In this document: one piece after another, positions 36,697-46,339 of the stretch | How the letters are laid out: every line of letters begins with the position of its first letter | How positions within the stretch are numbered: the stretch's first letter is position 1 | From: Dyadobacter luticola | GTDB lineage: Bacteria > Bacteroidota > Bacteroidia > Cytophagales > Spirosomataceae | Assembly (NCBI RefSeq): GCF_005860805.1 | Contig: NZ_VCEJ01000002.1 | Location: 1,162,375-1,226,374, forward strand | Direction: 5' to 3' | DNA length: 64,000 nucleotides | Program-made: the position numbers and the translations under genes | Notes under the pieces: generated by a model | What the model was told of the DNA's origin: nothing | The model's database searches: none | What the model saw: only the letters and a program-made list of their open reading frames with translations

Positions 36697-38484
36697 CTAG
36701 TCTGCGGTAATGCTGATCACGTTCTCAATTTCCTGGTTCACGACGTAGTTTTTAAGATAAAAATCAAAAGCATTCGTATCCGAGGGAAATGTGGCATCGC
36801 TCACAACATAAAGCGAATTTCCGTCCTTAAAGCTCCTGACCGCATGTTTCGGGACTGCATGCACAATATGTGTATCGGAAAAATATATAAAAATACTTTG
36901 CGAGACTGCAATCGCTGAAAACAGAAAAATTGAGGCAAAAGCATATTTCAAATACTGATAATCCCGGGAATGTAGTGCGTACCAAATCAAAAACAACATG
37001 GCGTAAAACAGCCACATTTCGGGCTTGCTGAAATGCAGGTTAGTGATCAGAAATTGAGGAAGTTGTTCCGGAATTTTCACAGATATATCCGTCAGCCGCG
37101 CCGACCAGTCCACGATGAATGCTGCAATCTCCTGCAAAAGGCTCAGGCCTGTCAAACTCGCCAGCAAAAGCGCCATCGCGGCGGGGAGGAGCACATTGGT
37201 AAATGCGATTACAAACGGATTGACGAGCCAAAAGTAAGTCGGGAATTGATGAAAATAGTAAATGCTCAAAGGGAACGTGACCAGCTGCGCCGCGAAGGAC
37301 ATCGCAGTAACCTGCCAAATGAATTTCAAAATCCGATTATCCGGTTTAAGAATATTAGAAATCGGCTCAAAAAGCAGGAAAATCCCACTCATTGCCAGAT
37401 AGGAAAGCTGAAAACCCACGTCATATAATGCTGATGGATCAAAAAGCAGGATCAGGAATGCGGAGATCGCCAGCGTATTCATCGCATTGTTTTGCCTTTT
37501 GAAAACTTCTGCGAAAACAAAAACAATACACATCACAGTAGCCCGCTGCACGCAGGGTGAAAATCCGGTAGCCAGCGCATAAAATCCCAGCAAGCCTATC
37601 ACCAGCAAAAGATAAAGCAGATTCCCAAACCGAAACCGCTTGATCCATCCGAGCAAATAGCTGATGCTGAGAAAGATAATCGCCACGTGCATACCCGAAA
37701 CCGATAGAATGTGCACCGTACCCGACGCAATGTAACTATCCACCTGCGCCTCGCCCAGATCATCCCGGCGACCGAGTAACATGGCCTTGACCAACCCGTA
37801 AGACTGATCATTCCTGATTTGTTTTCTAAAAACCTGATCTGCCCAATCAGAAACTTGCAGACTTAGCAAGCCTAATGTTCGAGGTACACCATTCTGGTCA
37901 ACCATGTAGAAGCTGTGTTCCGGCAGGTACGCGGTCCACAATATTCCTTTATTTCTTAAGTATCGGCGGTAGTCAAACTGATCGGGGTTACTCGCTTCTA
38001 TCGGCCGGTTCAAATTCCCGCGGACAATGATCAAATCGCCTGGTCTTGGGATTTGTGCAGCTTTGGAATCAATGTTGATCAGCGCCTTCAAATCCACATT
38101 CATCCAAGCACCACTCCGAAGTTTCAGCCGGTCGACGGTCACTTCCATACGCACCGACTTACTCCGTTTTTCAGGTAGACTAGTTACCCTGGCTTCGTAA
38201 AAATCATAGGCTACGACGCCAAGCAGCCGGGTTTCCGCATCGCGTTTTTCCTCAACATTTATATTTGAAAAAGCACCCAGTAAAATGAAGAATGCGGCCA
38301 GACTGACTCCCGACGCCAATTTTTTCTTTTTGAAATAATAAAAGAGGAATATAACAAGAAGCACCACCAACATAAATCCCGGAACAAGAGAAGACATTGA
38401 AAACTGACCAAAAAGCCAGTCCCCAATGACAATTCCCGAAATAAGATACAGAGCGATGCCGACGAACGGGGCGCGTGAAAGCAT
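36697..38484 (-). CDS. ComEC/Rec2 family membrane protein
   Basis: A 595-residue membrane protein. It starts with several membrane segments and a DUF4131-type region (about residues 1-170). The ComEC competence domain follows, with the hallmark HILSVSGMHVAIIF and about eight further membrane segments (YALATGFSPCVQRATVMCIVF and onwards). The C-terminal metallo-beta-lactamase domain of Bacillus ComEC is absent, as in many Bacteroidota. ComEC is the channel that imports single-stranded DNA during transformation. No other com gene adjoins it, so competence is not shown. It lies 6 bases downstream of the M43 protease gene. Confidence 0.9.
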   Translation of the reverse strand: MLSRAPFVGIALYLISGIVIGDWLFGQFSMSSLVPGFMLVVLLVIFLFYYFKKKKLASGVSLAAFFILLGAFSNINVEEKRDAETRLLGVVAYDFYEARVTSLPEKRSKSVRMEVTVDRLKLRSGAWMNVDLKALINIDSKAAQIPRPGDLIIVRGNLNRPIEASNPDQFDYRRYLRNKGILWTAYLPEHSFYMVDQNGVPRTLGLLSLQVSDWADQVFRKQIRNDQSYGLVKAMLLGRRDDLGEAQVDSYIASGTVHILSVSGMHVAIIFLSISYLLGWIKRFRFGNLLYLLLVIGLLGFYALATGFSPCVQRATVMCIVFVFAEVFKRQNNAMNTLAISAFLILLFDPSALYDVGFQLSYLAMSGIFLLFEPISNILKPDNRILKFIWQVTAMSFAAQLVTFPLSIYYFHQFPTYFWLVNPFVIAFTNVLLPAAMALLLASLTGLSLLQEIAAFIVDWSARLTDISVKIPEQLPQFLITNLHFSKPEMWLFYAMLFLIWYALHSRDYQYLKYAFASIFLFSAIAVSQSIFIYFSDTHIVHAVPKHAVRSFKDGNSLYVVSDATFPSDTNAFDFYLKNYVVNQEIENVISITAD

Positions 38485-38490
38485 AAGTTT

Positions 38491-39777
38491 TTACCTGACT
38501 ACAAAACGCTTGGTTAAAGACTGATTGCCCGAAGTGACTTTGAAAAAATACAAGCCGCTCGGAAAGCTTTTTACGTCGAGTGAGGTACGGTTGACCGCGT
38601 CATCGGTCACCTTTTGTCCGCGTACATTGAATACGCTGACCGTGAAAGTTTCAAAATTGGGAGTAAAAACGTTGGTGAAAAGCGTGCCGCTCACGGGGTT
38701 TGGGTAAACTTCCACCAGCAGATTATCGGTGGTGATCCTGGAAAATTCCGCCAGCTTGGCCCGGCGCGGACTCAGTGCCAGCACCGCGTGCATTCTTTCC
38801 TTCTGATCATTGGTAAAAATGCTCATACACAAGTCCGGCGAGTAATCCATGTAATTTTCGATCATATTTCTGGTCCGCACGCCATGGCAATTAGAAAATA
38901 CCGGCGAGCAGGAAATGTCCGTCGTTTCATTTTTCGTGTTGGCCGTAGGAGTATCGTCGCAATAATCGGTTCCGCAGGTTTTATCGCCCCAAATGTGGAT
39001 CAGGCCCAGCCAGTGTCCTACTTCATGCGTTGTCGTGCGGCCCAGGTTGTAAATCTTTGTTGTGATCACCTCAGCATCGCGCCCGAAATAGCGGTAATCA
39101 ATGATGACGCCGTCGGTTGACGCATCTTCCTCATCTTCGGCAGTCGCAAGCCCCGCGGTGCGATCGGTGATTTCGGTGACGACGGGGAATTGGGAAGTTC
39201 CGAGATATCGGTCTGTCAGCCTGCAAACCCAGATATTCAGGTATCGATTGGTAGCCCAGGCCGGCGCGATGGTTGTTAATTTTTCGGCATCGGTGATCGG
39301 GCTGAACTGGGCGGTAGCATCGTAATCCCGGGTAATCGTCACCAGCTTAAAACGGATACCTGTATCAACCGCCAGTGAATCGGTATAAAAACCCCGATAA
39401 CCCGAAATATTGCCGTAATCTTCATTCAGAACATCAATCTGGCTTTGGATCTGCGCGTCGCTGATGTTGGAATTGGCAGCCCCGCCGACGGCACCACTCG
39501 ACCTGTCGTGCACCACATGCACCACGACCGGTATCGTCACAATGTCATCGGCGGATGTGCGCAGATTGGAGCGGTTTTGCTGGATATAATTCCTGATCGC
39601 CTCTTCGGAAGCAACGCGCTTATTGATCAGCGACGGCTTTTTGAGCAGCCGGAATGAATCGCGCTCGACTTCCGCGCAACGGATTAATTGAGAATCCAGG
39701 ACCTGCGCTCGAAGTACCGAGAACAGGCCTGCTACCAGGATCAATGTCAGTAAAAACCTACTGCTCCGATTTTTCAT
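38491..39777 (-). CDS. secreted M43-type zinc metalloprotease with T9SS C-terminal sorting domain
   Basis: A 428-residue protein with a signal peptide (ends SVLRA). The catalytic motif is HEVGHWLGLIH (His251, His255, His261) followed by the D/G-rich loop CGTDYCDDTP, as in M43 cytophagalysin/pappalysin-like proteases. About 80 C-terminal residues (VEVYPNPVSGTLFTNVF, FPSGLYFFKVTSGNQSLTKRF) are the type A T9SS sorting domain, so the enzyme should reach the surface. It overlaps the phoH 3' end by 20 bases. The protease start (39777) is its only Met in the signal region, so the overlap is probably real. Confidence 0.9.
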   Translation of the reverse strand: MKNRSSRFLLTLILVAGLFSVLRAQVLDSQLIRCAEVERDSFRLLKKPSLINKRVASEEAIRNYIQQNRSNLRTSADDIVTIPVVVHVVHDRSSGAVGGAANSNISDAQIQSQIDVLNEDYGNISGYRGFYTDSLAVDTGIRFKLVTITRDYDATAQFSPITDAEKLTTIAPAWATNRYLNIWVCRLTDRYLGTSQFPVVTEITDRTAGLATAEDEEDASTDGVIIDYRYFGRDAEVITTKIYNLGRTTTHEVGHWLGLIHIWGDKTCGTDYCDDTPTANTKNETTDISCSPVFSNCHGVRTRNMIENYMDYSPDLCMSIFTNDQKERMHAVLALSPRRAKLAEFSRITTDNLLVEVYPNPVSGTLFTNVFTPNFETFTVSVFNVRGQKVTDDAVNRTSLDVKSFPSGLYFFKVTSGNQSLTKRFVVR

Positions 39778-40705
39778 AAGCTGCGAGAATATCCTTCACC
39801 AAACGGTGCCTTACCACGTCGGAACCGTCCAGTTCCACGAAACTGATCCCTTTGATACCTTTCAAAACATTGAGCGAATCAATCAGACCCGATTTCAGGT
39901 TTTTCGGTAAATCGATCTGCGATTTATCCCCGGTAATGATCGCCTTCGAGCTCGGACCCATCCTGGTCAGGAACATTTTCATCTGCATCGGCGTCGTGTT
40001 TTGCGCCTCATCGAGCAGGATAAATGCATTGTTCAGGGTACGGCCGCGCATGTACGCGAGCGGCGCAATCTCTATGACGCGACTTTCCAGATAAAGTTTC
40101 AACTTTTCCGGCGCAATCATATCATCCAGCGCATCGTAAATCGGGCGCAGGTACGGATCAATCTTTTCTTTCAAATCCCCCGGCAAGAAACCCAGGTTCT
40201 CGCCAGCCTCTACCGCAGGTCTGGTAATGATGATTTTCTTAACTTCTTTATTTTTCAAAGCCCTGACCGCGATGGCCACGGCTGTGTAAGTCTTACCGGT
40301 ACCCGCAGGCCCCACTGCAAAAACCAGGTCATATTTCCCGGCTTGCTCCACCAGCAATTTCTGGTTAGCCGTTTTCGCTTTTACAACCAGTCCTTTATTT
40401 CCATAAACAATGACATCTTCGTCATTTTCGCCACTCGCCACCGGCAATTTCACCACACCATTGAGGTAACCTTTGACATTGTCGTTGGTGATTTTGCCAT
40501 ACCGCTGGTAATGTGCCAGAAGCGAATCCATGATGTCGGTGATGCGGATAATTTCGGGTGCAGTGCCCTGGATGCGGATCTCGTTTCCGCGTGAAATAAT
40601 TTTGCTTTCCGGGAAAGCGGCGGCGACTTCTTTAATATTCGAATTGTGAATACCCAAAAAATCCACCATTGATACGTCTTCGAGCGTGATGATTTTTTCC
40701 AGCAA
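39758..40705 (-). CDS. PhoH family ATPase
   Basis: A 315-residue protein. The PhoH ATP-binding domain is complete: Walker A GPAGTGKTYTAVAIAV, then IIITRPAVEAGENLGFLPGDLKEKIDPYLRPIYDAL, and Walker B FILLDEAQNTTPMQMKMFLTRMG. An N-terminal KH-like domain (about residues 1-100) precedes it. Family members are linked to RNA metabolism. The TAA of phoH falls 20 bases inside the protease gene. Confidence 0.92.
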   Translation of the reverse strand: MLEKIITLEDVSMVDFLGIHNSNIKEVAAAFPESKIISRGNEIRIQGTAPEIIRITDIMDSLLAHYQRYGKITNDNVKGYLNGVVKLPVASGENDEDVIVYGNKGLVVKAKTANQKLLVEQAGKYDLVFAVGPAGTGKTYTAVAIAVRALKNKEVKKIIITRPAVEAGENLGFLPGDLKEKIDPYLRPIYDALDDMIAPEKLKLYLESRVIEIAPLAYMRGRTLNNAFILLDEAQNTTPMQMKMFLTRMGPSSKAIITGDKSQIDLPKNLKSGLIDSLNVLKGIKGISFVELDGSDVVRHRLVKDILAAYEKSEQ

Positions 40706-40953
40706 ATGAATTAATGTTTAGTGTTTCCTTATTTCCTCTAAAATTTAGTAATAATAACCAACAATTTATAAAACATCGGAACAGATTTTCCAACAGCGCA
40801 AACAAAAAAATCTTTAAAAATAAGGTGCTTTCTGACCAACTGTTTCATTATCAGACATGCAACCCAAGGTCACATTTTAGAAAAAAATTTAATGTTCCAA
40901 GATCGCCTCCCCGCCTTTCCTCAGAGCCCTTCTATGCTTAACTTTGTCTTAAC
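40706..40953. other. AT-rich divergent intergenic region phoH / dnaB
   Basis: A 248-base stretch with no gene. It holds a TAACTTTG -7 element for dnaB at 40939-40946. Nothing on the phoH side is clear. Confidence 0.45.
40916..40946 (+). promoter_or_regulatory. dnaB promoter very close to the start codon
   Basis: TTTC at 40916-40919 and TAACTTTG at 40939-40946 are 19 bases apart and fit the Bacteroidota promoter pattern. The ATG is at 40954, only 7 bases past the -7 element, which would make the mRNA leaderless or nearly so. Confidence 0.5.
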
Positions 40954-42576
40954 ATGGAAAACAATAAGGCACCCAACAACTCCCCGAAGAAAGGTCCAAA
41001 TTCCGGTAGTTTTCAGAAGAAGGCTTACGGCACTCGGACACCAGCTATTGACCAGTCTTTCAGTAAGTTACCCCCTCAGGCAATCGATGTAGAGGAGGCT
41101 ATTCTGGGTGCTTTAATGATCGAAAAAGATGCCCTCACGGCCGTCGCCGACATCCTCCGTCCGGACTCATTTTACAAGGAAGCGCACGTCCGGATATACA
41201 CCGCGATCATCACGCTTTTTGCCGATTCGGAACCGATCGATATGCTTACGGTTACATCCAAATTGCGGAGTACCGGCGAACTGGAACTGATCGGCGGGGC
41301 GTCGTACATTATGGAGCTGACCAGCAAGGTCAATTCCGCCGCCAACATTGAATACCATGCCCGTATCATTTCCCAGGCTTTTATCAAAAGAGAGCTGATC
41401 AAGATTTCGTCCGAGATCCAGCGGGAAGCATTTGAAGATACGACCGACGTTTTCAGGCTGCTCGACAAAACCGAGCAGGCACTATTTGAAATTTCTGAAT
41501 CAAACATTAAGAAAAACTATTCGGATATGGGCGCGCTGATGCGACAAGCCCTTGCCGAACTGGATCTGAAAAAGAATAACAAAGACGGTCTGACCGGCGT
41601 ACCTTCCGGTTTCAGCGCGCTCGACCGGCTGACTTCCGGCTGGCAAAAAACTGAGCTGATGATCCTCGCGGCCCGTCCTGGTATGGGAAAAACGGCATTC
41701 GTCGTTTCGTCACTCCGGAATGCTGCCGTGGACTTCAATATGCCTGTCGCTATTTTCTCTCTTGAAATGTCCTCGGTGCAGCTGGTCAATCGTTTGATAT
41801 CTGCTGAGGCTGAGATCGATAGTGAAAAAATCAGGAAGGGAAGTCTTGCCCCGCACGAGTGGGAGCAGCTTCACCACCGGATTCACAGACTTACAAATGC
41901 ACCGATTTTTATCGACGATACCCCCGCCCTCTCTATTTTGGAACTGCGGGCAAAATGCCGCCGTCTGAAAGCCCAGCACGACATTCAAATGATTGTGATC
42001 GACTACTTGCAGCTGATGACCGGCGATACCGGCGGAAAAGGTGCAGGTAACCGCGAGCAGGAAATTGCGATGATTTCGAGGTCACTTAAAAACCTCGCGA
42101 AAGAGCTGGATGTACCGGTTATTGCGCTTTCGCAGCTGAGCCGGGCGGTAGAAACACGGGGCGGTGAAAAACGCCCGCAACTTTCGGATTTAAGGGAATC
42201 GGGATCGATCGAGCAGGATGCCGATATGGTTTTGTTCTTGTACCGTCCTGAATATTATGGAATTACAGAAGACGAAACCGGAAATTCAGTAGCTGGTATC
42301 GGTGAAGTAATCGTAGCTAAAAACCGCGCGGGCTCGCTGGATACGGTGCAGCTGCGGTTTATTGGCAAGTATACCAAATTTATGGACCTGGATTCCGGCT
42401 TTACTCCTGCCCCATTCTCGGTCGACCGCCCGATCCCGGTTTCAAGCAATCCGATTTCGTCATTCGAAAGTCAGAGCAAGCCGGCTCCCGGAGGAGGAAC
42501 ATTGCGAAGCCGTGCGAATGACATTAACCGCAGCGATTTCGACTTCAATGGTCCTGGAAGTGAGCCGCCATTCTGA
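40954..42576 (+). CDS. dnaB: replicative DNA helicase
   Basis: A 540-residue protein. The N-terminal 37 residues are a polar, Pro/Ser/Lys-rich extension, then the DnaB N domain (LPPQAIDVEEAILGALM, RPDSFYKEAHVRIYTAI). The RecA-like domain carries Walker A RPGMGKTAFV, Walker B-like IDYLQLM, RESGSIEQDADMVLFLYRPEYY and the GTVQLRF-like ending. It unwinds DNA at the replication fork as a hexamer. A terminator overlaps the stop codon. Confidence 0.96.
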   Translation: MENNKAPNNSPKKGPNSGSFQKKAYGTRTPAIDQSFSKLPPQAIDVEEAILGALMIEKDALTAVADILRPDSFYKEAHVRIYTAIITLFADSEPIDMLTVTSKLRSTGELELIGGASYIMELTSKVNSAANIEYHARIISQAFIKRELIKISSEIQREAFEDTTDVFRLLDKTEQALFEISESNIKKNYSDMGALMRQALAELDLKKNNKDGLTGVPSGFSALDRLTSGWQKTELMILAARPGMGKTAFVVSSLRNAAVDFNMPVAIFSLEMSSVQLVNRLISAEAEIDSEKIRKGSLAPHEWEQLHHRIHRLTNAPIFIDDTPALSILELRAKCRRLKAQHDIQMIVIDYLQLMTGDTGGKGAGNREQEIAMISRSLKNLAKELDVPVIALSQLSRAVETRGGEKRPQLSDLRESGSIEQDADMVLFLYRPEYYGITEDETGNSVAGIGEVIVAKNRAGSLDTVQLRFIGKYTKFMDLDSGFTPAPFSVDRPIPVSSNPISSFESQSKPAPGGGTLRSRANDINRSDFDFNGPGSEPPF

Positions 42577-42588
42577 CGGCTCGTTTTT
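42562..42588 (+). terminator. terminator overlapping the dnaB stop codon
   Basis: GAGCCG (42562-42567) and CGGCTC (42577-42582) form a 6-bp GC stem around a 9-base loop that contains the TGA stop, followed by G and five T. Confidence 0.7.
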
Positions 42589-42596
42589 CCAAAACC

Positions 42597-43994
42597 TTAT
42601 TTTTTGATTAATAGCGCCACATTCTCTACGTGGTGCGTGTTCGGGAACATGTCTACGGGCTGGGCTTTCGTCACTTCATAATGTTCCGACATTAACGCCA
42701 GGTCCCGCGCCTGTGTAGCCGTATTGCAGCTTACATACACGATGCGGTCGGGCGAAGCTTTTAAAATCGTTTCTACAACCGGCAAGTCCATTCCCGCGCG
42801 TGGCGGGTCAGTAATGATAACGTCCGGGCGGCCGTGGGTTTGCAGGAAGTTTTCATTCATAATATTCCGCATATCTCCTGCAAAAAACGATGTATTTGAA
42901 ATTCCATTTAATTCGGAATTCCTACGCGCGTCCTGCACCGCGGCTTCTACATACTCCACGCCTACGACCTTTTTGGCGCGGCGGGCTACAAAGTTAGCTA
43001 TCGTGCCGGTACCGGTGTACAAATCGTAAACTGATTCATTTCCATTCAAACCTGCATATTCCCGGGTAATGTTGAAAAGCTGGTAAGCCTGCTCGGAATT
43101 GGTTTGGTAGAATGATTTTGGCCCGACCAGAAACGTCAGGTCTTCCATCGTTTCCCGGATAAATTCTTCGCCGGCATAATGTATCACCTCCTGGTCCTGG
43201 TAAGAGTCATTTCCTTTCAGGTTGATAATGTAGTTCAAAGAAGTGATTTCACTGTGCGTGTGGTGCAGGTATTCCATCACTTCTGCGATAATTTCATCAT
43301 GCTTCTGACCAAACTGCACAATCACCATCACGTCGCCGGTATTAGCAGTCCGTACCACCAGATTCCGCAGGATGCCTTTGTTTAAACGCACATCATAATG
43401 TGGTATCCCTTTCAAATCCCCGAAATGGTGCAGCGAATTCCGGATCGTGTTCGAAGGATCGGGCTGCAAGTGGCAGTGATCCACGGTGAAGATTTTATCA
43501 AAACGTTTGGGAACATGAAAACCCAGCGCATTTTTGGAAAACTGCTGGCCGGAATCCATTTGCTCCTTCGTCAGCCAGCGCCAGTTTGAGAAAGTAAATT
43601 CCAACTTATTACGGTAATACTCCGTCTTGGGAGCAGCCAAAATCTGGTTTATTTCAACATTCCTGATCTTTCCTATTCGCTCAAAATGGTCAACAACCTG
43701 CTGTCTCTTGAATTTCAACTGGTGCTCGTAGGCAATGTGCTGCCACCGGCAACCGCCGCAAACCGTGTGATGCAAACAATATGGATCGGTACGTAGGCTC
43801 GACAGCGAGTGGATTTTAGTGACGACCGCTTCCTGCAATTTTTTCTTGCTTTTTACAACCTGTAAATCGACGATATCGCCGGGCGCCACGTTTCCTTCCA
43901 CGAAAACCACCCCGTCTTCCGATTTAAAAATACATTTGCCTTCTGCCGCAAAATCGGTAATTTCAACGTACTCGTATTTGTTATTCTTAGGCAT
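42597..43994 (-). CDS. rlmD: 23S rRNA (uracil-5-)-methyltransferase, RlmD/RumA family
   Basis: A 465-residue protein. The N-terminal TRAM domain (DFAAEGKCIFKSEDGVVFVEGNVAPGD) precedes an iron-sulfur cysteine cluster, CLHHTVCGGC with the fourth Cys in DHCHL. The SAM fold has YDLYTGTGTIANFVA, and the catalytic Cys is in VSCNTATQARDL next to DPPRAGMD. The cluster with the 4Fe-4S cysteines points to the RlmD/RumA class rather than TrmA. It methylates 23S rRNA uridine. Confidence 0.92.
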   Translation of the reverse strand: MPKNNKYEYVEITDFAAEGKCIFKSEDGVVFVEGNVAPGDIVDLQVVKSKKKLQEAVVTKIHSLSSLRTDPYCLHHTVCGGCRWQHIAYEHQLKFKRQQVVDHFERIGKIRNVEINQILAAPKTEYYRNKLEFTFSNWRWLTKEQMDSGQQFSKNALGFHVPKRFDKIFTVDHCHLQPDPSNTIRNSLHHFGDLKGIPHYDVRLNKGILRNLVVRTANTGDVMVIVQFGQKHDEIIAEVMEYLHHTHSEITSLNYIINLKGNDSYQDQEVIHYAGEEFIRETMEDLTFLVGPKSFYQTNSEQAYQLFNITREYAGLNGNESVYDLYTGTGTIANFVARRAKKVVGVEYVEAAVQDARRNSELNGISNTSFFAGDMRNIMNENFLQTHGRPDVIITDPPRAGMDLPVVETILKASPDRIVYVSCNTATQARDLALMSEHYEVTKAQPVDMFPNTHHVENVALLIKK

Positions 43995-44057
43995 ATTTCT
44001 ATTTTAATTACTAACTCTTATATCCTATCGGATTAATTTTACCGCCCACATTTTGTC

Positions 44058-46265
44058 ATGAAAAAATGGTTCATCTGCCTGGTTGTGATGCTGTTTGCCA
44101 TTTACCAAGTCCACGCTACCCACATTGTCGGAGGTCAGCTCTTTATCACCGAAAACCCCAATAGCGCTTTCAATTATAACATTGGTCTGACCATGTATTT
44201 CGACGCCCTCAATGGTAATCCGGGTGCCGAAGATCCCACCGTGAACATTTATGTTTTCAGAAAACGTGACAACACCGCGATCGGCTGGCTTGAAGCTCCA
44301 AAAATAGAACGAAAAATGGTCTCCTATGCAAATCCGACTTGCGGAATATCGACGCTGCAAACCTACATGATCACTTACAGCGCGACGGTCCGGCTCATTA
44401 CCACCGATTTTGACGATCCGCAGGGCTATTATATGGTGTGGGACCGATGCTGCCGGAACGGGACGATCACCAACATTAAAGCCCCGGGCGATGCCGGAAG
44501 CCTTTTCTACCTCGAATTTCCGCCGCTAATCAAAAACAATGCGAATTTCAAAAATTCCTCTCCCGTTTTTCCGGCTCTCAAAGGCGATTATGCCTGCGTG
44601 AACAACCCGTTTTTCTTTGACTTTGGAGGTACCGATGCGGATGGCGACAGTCTTTCCTACAAGCTGATCACGCCGATGCAGGGTTTTTCGGATAAGACAA
44701 ACCCCAGTATTCCAGGCCGCGGCTCTTCCAATTATCCGCGTCTGCAATGGATTGACGGCATTTCTGAGGCCAACATTATTCCTGGCCCGCAACCGCTGAA
44801 AGTGAATTCAAAAACCGGAATGCTCTCGGTGACGCCGGGTAGTGTGGGGTTGTATGTATTTGCCGTACAAGTCGATGAATACCGGAAGGGTGTGAAAATC
44901 GGTTCGCTTACCCGTGATTTTCAGTTAAAAGTAGTTGACTGTCCAAAATCCGATCCACCCAAACTTTTGTTCAAACCAAAAGGAAAAAACACTTATTACA
45001 CCGAGAACGAGATCATTACCATCAAAAAAGATGATCCAAACTGCTTCGAGGTGATCGTCACCGACCCGACGATCAATCAGCTGGTGAAAGTAAATGGCCG
45101 GGCAGTTAACAATACGAAAAATTATTTCTCGCTGCTTCCCGCGCAGTTCACCACGACTATTTCAAATGATACCTTGAAGTTTGAGGTTTGCCTGGAAGAA
45201 TGTTTCGTCACCTACGACAACCGGCCGATCAAGATCGAGCTGATTGCCGAAGACGAAAGTTGTCCGATCCCACTCACAGATACGCTCAACATTTATATCC
45301 GCCGCGAAAACAGCACCAACAATGCTCCGGCGGTATCCACCTCGCTCGGCAGCGATTATGTGCACGTGACGGCAGGTACACCCGTGAAATTCATTGTTTA
45401 TGGCAAAGATCCTGATAAGGATAACCTCACATTGTCGGGCAGCGGCCGTAATTTTAACATGACGGACATGGGCATGACTTTCGCGACCGCCAGCGCGCCG
45501 GCCAATGTGCAGCAGAATTTCACCTGGACGCCGCCTTGCAATGCAAAAAAAGGCGACACGCTCACGGTCGATTTCAAAGTGGAAGATATGCGCTGTGAAG
45601 GCAACCCGATGCCTGTGTCCAAGCCGGTCTATTTTATCGTGGACCAATCGCCGAACAATCCGCCCGTGGTGTCAACTTCTTTGCCAATGCCGGAAGTCAC
45701 TTATGTGCTGGGCAGCGGAAACGGTATTACATTCGATGTGCTGGGTGCCGATCCGGATACGAACTCGATCAGTCTTTCCGCGGCCGGTCACGGGTTTAGT
45801 TTGAGTGACGCGGGGATGATCTTTGAAAATAAGTCCGGCGTAAAAACGGTCACCTCCCCCTACTCCTGGAATCCCGACTGTTCCATGATGGAGGGTGAAG
45901 CAGAAAAGGAATTCCTGATCGACTTTATTTCTTTGGATAAAAGCTGCGCCGCCGCCAGCGACACCACGACTGTCAAGGTGATTTTAAAGGACAATGGCGA
46001 GCAACCCTTCCCGGAATTTCCGAATGTGATCACCCCAAACGGCGATGGGAAAAACGATTGCTTTGTGTTTTCCGAACTTCCGCAAGATCAATGTGACGAC
46101 CGTTTCAAAGACATGACGATCTTCAACCGCTGGGGAAAACAGATCTATTATTCCAAAATCCGCCCCAATGATTGGTGCCCCGATAACATCTCCGGCGGCT
46201 ACTATTACTTTGTTGTTCAGTACACCAAACGCTCCTACAAAGGTGGTTTAACTGTACTCAAATAG
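44058..46265 (+). CDS. large secreted protein with gliding-motility-associated C-terminal domain, paralog of the 6173-8080 product
   Basis: A 735-residue protein with a signal peptide (MKKWFICLVVMLFAIYQVHA). Its first 300 residues share the HIVGGQL, DPQGYYMVWDRCCRN, APGDAGSLFYLEFPPL, ANIIPGPQPLKVNSKTGMLS and VGSLTRDFQLKVVDC landmarks of the paralog at 6173-8080. The middle holds cadherin/Ig-like repeats with paired Cys (TTTISNDTLKFEVCLEECF, FKVEDMRCEGNPMP). The C-terminal 90 residues (PNVITPNGDGKNDCFVF, IFNRWGKQIYY, SGGYYYFVVQY) are the T9SS type B sorting domain. A surface or secreted role is likely. A link to gliding is only by name. It is followed by a hairpin at 46309. Confidence 0.88.
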   Translation: MKKWFICLVVMLFAIYQVHATHIVGGQLFITENPNSAFNYNIGLTMYFDALNGNPGAEDPTVNIYVFRKRDNTAIGWLEAPKIERKMVSYANPTCGISTLQTYMITYSATVRLITTDFDDPQGYYMVWDRCCRNGTITNIKAPGDAGSLFYLEFPPLIKNNANFKNSSPVFPALKGDYACVNNPFFFDFGGTDADGDSLSYKLITPMQGFSDKTNPSIPGRGSSNYPRLQWIDGISEANIIPGPQPLKVNSKTGMLSVTPGSVGLYVFAVQVDEYRKGVKIGSLTRDFQLKVVDCPKSDPPKLLFKPKGKNTYYTENEIITIKKDDPNCFEVIVTDPTINQLVKVNGRAVNNTKNYFSLLPAQFTTTISNDTLKFEVCLEECFVTYDNRPIKIELIAEDESCPIPLTDTLNIYIRRENSTNNAPAVSTSLGSDYVHVTAGTPVKFIVYGKDPDKDNLTLSGSGRNFNMTDMGMTFATASAPANVQQNFTWTPPCNAKKGDTLTVDFKVEDMRCEGNPMPVSKPVYFIVDQSPNNPPVVSTSLPMPEVTYVLGSGNGITFDVLGADPDTNSISLSAAGHGFSLSDAGMIFENKSGVKTVTSPYSWNPDCSMMEGEAEKEFLIDFISLDKSCAAASDTTTVKVILKDNGEQPFPEFPNVITPNGDGKNDCFVFSELPQDQCDDRFKDMTIFNRWGKQIYYSKIRPNDWCPDNISGGYYYFVVQYTKRSYKGGLTVLK

Positions 46266-46308
46266 GTGCTTTACATTTCATAAGCTCATATCATTCTAAT
46301 CATTTTCA

Positions 46309-46339
46309 GCGTATCAAATGTAATGTGCATTTGATACGC
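46309..46339 (+). terminator. terminator-like hairpin after the gliding-type gene
   Basis: GCGTATCAAATG (46309-46320) and CATTTGATACGC (46328-46339) form a perfect 12-bp stem around a 7-base loop. CGAGTTTTC follows, a short T tract. It begins 44 bases after the stop. Confidence 0.65.

Noticed and set aside
38491..39777. Toxin or competence link between comEC and the M43 protease
   Set aside because: The two are adjacent, but no functional evidence connects DNA uptake with the protease. Adjacency alone was not taken as support.
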